DNA of 64,000 nt from positions 1-64,000 of the forward strand of contig CAJFPJ010000075.1 in assembly GCA_904399395.1 (NCBI GenBank), given 5' to 3'. How positions within the stretch are numbered: position 1 is the stretch's first letter; every line of letters begins with the position of its first letter. Shown here piece after piece: positions 62,047 to 64,000 of this stretch. A program made the position numbers and the translations under genes. This stretch comes from an uncultured Clostridia bacterium. GTDB lineage: Bacteria > Bacillota > Clostridia > Oscillospirales > Acutalibacteraceae. The notes under the pieces were generated by a model, which saw only the letters and a program-made list of their open reading frames with translations, was not told the DNA's origin and did no database searches.

Positions 62047-62478
62047 ATGACTGTTAAGCAAATTTCCGTTTTTCTGGAAAATAAGCCTGGGCGACTCTAT
62101 GAGCTCACAAAGGTTTTGCGGGAAAATCAGATCGATATGCGGGCGCTTTCCATTGCTGAGACCCCTGATTTTGGCATTCTGCGTTTGATTGTGGATGATT
62201 CCTATAAAACAGCCTGTGTTCTGAAGGATGCGGGCTACATCTGTTCCATTACGCCTGTTTTGGCGGCAGAGGTGGCTGATGAGGCCGGCGGCCTTGAGAA
62301 GATCCTGGAGATTTTAGGGGAAAACGACATCAACTTGGAGTATACATATGCCTTTATTACCCGCAAAAAGGGAACGGCGTATATGGTTTTCCGTGTGCAG
62401 GATAATGACCGGGCTATTGAAATCCTGTCTCAAAATCACGTGCATCTTATCTGCCAGGATGCATTTTCAGATCTGTAA
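62047..62478 (+). CDS. Tandem ACT-domain protein
   Basis: A 143-residue protein made of two ACT domains. The first opens MTVKQISVFLENKPGRLYEL, the second contains LEYTYAFITRKKGTAYMVFRV. ACT domains bind amino acids; small tandem proteins of this kind commonly follow paaK and probably sense an aromatic or branched amino acid to modulate the ligase or its expression. No catalytic domain. ATG 62047 has AAGGAGGAA upstream; the frame is open upstream without a site. Cotranscribed with paaK, ending at the terminator at 62571. Confidence 0.87.
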   Translation: MTVKQISVFLENKPGRLYELTKVLRENQIDMRALSIAETPDFGILRLIVDDSYKTACVLKDAGYICSITPVLAAEVADEAGGLEKILEILGENDINLEYTYAFITRKKGTAYMVFRVQDNDRAIEILSQNHVHLICQDAFSDL

Positions 62479-62570
62479 GCTTTGGCAATAGCGCGATGGC
62501 AGGCTGAAGCATTGGCTGCAAAATATTAACTGCATCCCCCCATTTATCTCTTTAGTTTACGAAAGACTGT

Positions 62571-62612
62571 GGAAAAGCCCTTCTGCGTTGCTTCTGCAGG
62601 GGGCTTTTCCCG
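62571..62612 (+). terminator. Rho-independent terminator
   Basis: GGAAAAGCCC (62571-62580) pairs with GGGCTTTTCC (62601-62610), with further CTGC/GCAG pairing inside. It ends the paaK operon. Confidence 0.7.
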
Positions 62613-62701
62613 TCTGTTAATTTGAAAATTTAAAGCTTATCAAAAAAGAGTATGCTGATTTGTCGATTTTACTGAATGCATTGCGAAAGAGATGAAGAGT
62701 A

Positions 62702-62730
62702 TTGAAAAACAAGGGAATATATGCCATAAT
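62702..62730 (+). promoter_or_regulatory. Promoter of the symporter gene
   Basis: TTGAAA at 62702-62707, 17 bp, CATAAT at 62725-62730. The short leader holds a CCTGC/GCAGG hairpin before the AGGAGG site. Confidence 0.55.
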
Positions 62731-62812
62731 TAGGTAACTATCCCTGCTGGTGTGAAAGGCAGGAATATAGAATGCCGGGCTTAAGCCGGGCGGTAAATGT
62801 AGGAGGATAGGT

Positions 62813-64000
62813 ATGGAAAAAACAAGAAGCAGCTTTACCGGGAAGCTTGGATTTGTCCTGGCGGCTGCGGGTTCTGCGGTAGGCCTGGGAAATTTGTGGC
62901 GTTTCCCATATCTGGCTGCCAAATATGGCGGCGGTATTTTCCTTTTGGTGTATCTTGTTTTGGTGGTGACGTTCGGCTTTGCTCTGATGGCCGGTGAAAT
63001 TGCCTTGGGTCGGAAAACGGGTCTCAGCGCTATCGGAGCATTTCAGAAGCTGAACAAGAAATGGAAATTCCTTGGTATTCTCACATCTCTTGTTCCCATA
63101 ATCATACTGCCGTATTACAGCGTAATCGGCGGCTGGGTCATGAAGTATTTTTCCGTGTTTGTCACGGGCCAAATGGGCGCTGCCGCTGAGGAAACGTATT
63201 TTGGGAATTTCACCGGTGAACTTGTGGAGCCTATTGGGTGGTTCTTCCTCTTTATGGGCATCACAGCCGTGATCGTGTTCTTCGGTGTGGAAAAGGGCAT
63301 TGAGAAGGCCAGCCGCTTCATGATGCCTGCTCTTGTAGTTCTTACCATCGGTGTTACCGCGTTTGTGCTTTTCCAGCCTGGCGCGATGGAAGGCGTGGCA
63401 TATTACTTCACGCCTGATTTCAGCAAATTCAGTTCAGAAACGGTTTTGGCAGCTCTTGGCCAGCTTTTCTATTCCATGTCTCTGGCTATGGGAATCATGA
63501 TCACCTATGGCTCCTATATGAAAAAGGATGTGGATCTGGAAAAATCCGTTAAGCAGATTGAAATTTTTGATACTGGCTTTGCCTTCCTGGCCGGCTTGAT
63601 GATTGTCCCTGCTGTTACCATATTCGGGGATTTGTCAAAAATGAATACAGGCCCCGGGCTCATGTTTGTCACTTTGCCGGGCGTGTTCAATAAAATGGGA
63701 AATGTGCTTGGGCCGATTGTAGGCGCACTTTTCTTCCTTTTGGTCTTTTTTGCGGCACTTACATCTTCGATTTCCCTTATGGAAACTGTGGTTTCCATTC
63801 TGCAGGATAAGCTGAAATGGGGCCGCCATTTCACCTGTATTGTGGTGGCGGTAGGTGCTTTCCTTATCGGACTTCCCAGTTCCTTGGGAATGGGTGTTTG
63901 GGCTGATATTAAGATTTTTGGTCTGCAGTTCCTGGATTTCTTCGATTACATCAGCAACAGCGTTCTGATGCCCATCGTGGCGTTCCTCACTTGTATCTTT
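62813..64000 (+). CDS. Sodium-dependent neurotransmitter-type symporter, partial
   Basis: The first 396 residues of an NSS/SNF transporter; the gene runs past the window end. It opens MEKTRSSFTGKLGFVLAAAG, followed by SAVGLGNLWRFPYLAAKYGG, the sodium- and substrate-binding first helix of the family. Hydrophobic helices follow at regular spacing (about nine in view). Members import amino acids with sodium. Its place after the paaK-ACT operon suggests supply of an aromatic or related amino acid, but substrate cannot be read. AGGAGG lies eight bases before ATG 62813. Confidence 0.9.
   Translation, partial: MEKTRSSFTGKLGFVLAAAGSAVGLGNLWRFPYLAAKYGGGIFLLVYLVLVVTFGFALMAGEIALGRKTGLSAIGAFQKLNKKWKFLGILTSLVPIIILPYYSVIGGWVMKYFSVFVTGQMGAAAEETYFGNFTGELVEPIGWFFLFMGITAVIVFFGVEKGIEKASRFMMPALVVLTIGVTAFVLFQPGAMEGVAYYFTPDFSKFSSETVLAALGQLFYSMSLAMGIMITYGSYMKKDVDLEKSVKQIEIFDTGFAFLAGLMIVPAVTIFGDLSKMNTGPGLMFVTLPGVFNKMGNVLGPIVGALFFLLVFFAALTSSISLMETVVSILQDKLKWGRHFTCIVVAVGAFLIGLPSSLGMGVWADIKIFGLQFLDFFDYISNSVLMPIVAFLTCIF

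Noticed and set aside
1-64000. CRISPR arrays, tRNA or rRNA genes, replication origin
   Set aside because: No regularly spaced repeats, no cloverleaf or rRNA segments and no DnaA-box cluster were seen on reading both strands.

Overview
The window looks like a chromosome segment of an anaerobic, endospore-lineage Clostridia (Bacillota), probably a gut member of the Ruminococcaceae/Oscillospiraceae group. Supporting signs are the spoVS, rny and ymdB cluster, a T-box leader before thrS, Gram-positive Shine-Dalgarno sites, frequent TTG/GTG starts, sigma-A type promoters with 17-bp spacers, a D-Ala-D-Ala carboxypeptidase and a lipoprotein-dependent sugar ABC importer. I cannot name a species.

Region by region. 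0-2.5 kb is accessory: the end of an IS3-family element, a small unknown gene, and a three-gene cassette driven by a promoter whose spacer is a LexA (SOS) box. The cassette encodes a phage BppU/tail-fibre-like protein and two small unknown proteins. 2.5-30 kb is a plant-polysaccharide and amino-sugar region. It holds a GH35/DUF5597-type glycosidase, three different GH51 arabinofuranosidase-type enzymes, two GH43 enzymes (one frameshifted at its start), a type-B carboxylesterase and nagA-nagB. Interspersed are an orphan barstar, an E2-like acyltransferase fold protein, a YhaO/YhaN DNA repair pair, an AraC regulator divergent from a heterodimeric ABC exporter, and a DUF4854 lipoprotein. None of the glycosidases has a signal peptide and most have their own terminator, so they look like separately expressed cytoplasmic enzymes acting on imported oligosaccharides. 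29.7-36 kb holds a GNAT acetyltransferase, a DUF5655 protein, an AEC transporter, a ribokinase, a self-regulated GntR-ABC operon of the YtrA type and a HAD phosphatase.

36-48 kb is mostly core: a DacF-like carboxypeptidase, a phosphoesterase, yloV-recG, spoVS, rny-ymdB and thrS, with a possible structured RNA leader before rny and a T-box before thrS. 48-55 kb holds an IS3 transposase remnant and an LplB-LplC-LplA sugar importer next to a membrane-bound AraC sensor of the YesS/YtdP type; the ATPase is not encoded here. 55-58.6 kb holds cysteine desulfidase, a URO-D/MtaA-like methyltransferase and a FadR-type GntR regulator. 58.8-64 kb holds flotillin, a phenylacetate-CoA ligase (with a folded leader), an ACT-domain protein and the start of a sodium-dependent neurotransmitter-type symporter cut by the window end.

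The best candidates for something new are the SOS-controlled tail-fibre cassette, the folded leaders of rny and the phenylacetate-CoA ligase gene, and the cysteine desulfidase/methyltransferase operon. All functional calls come from reading translated sequence and motifs by eye; no database search was run.
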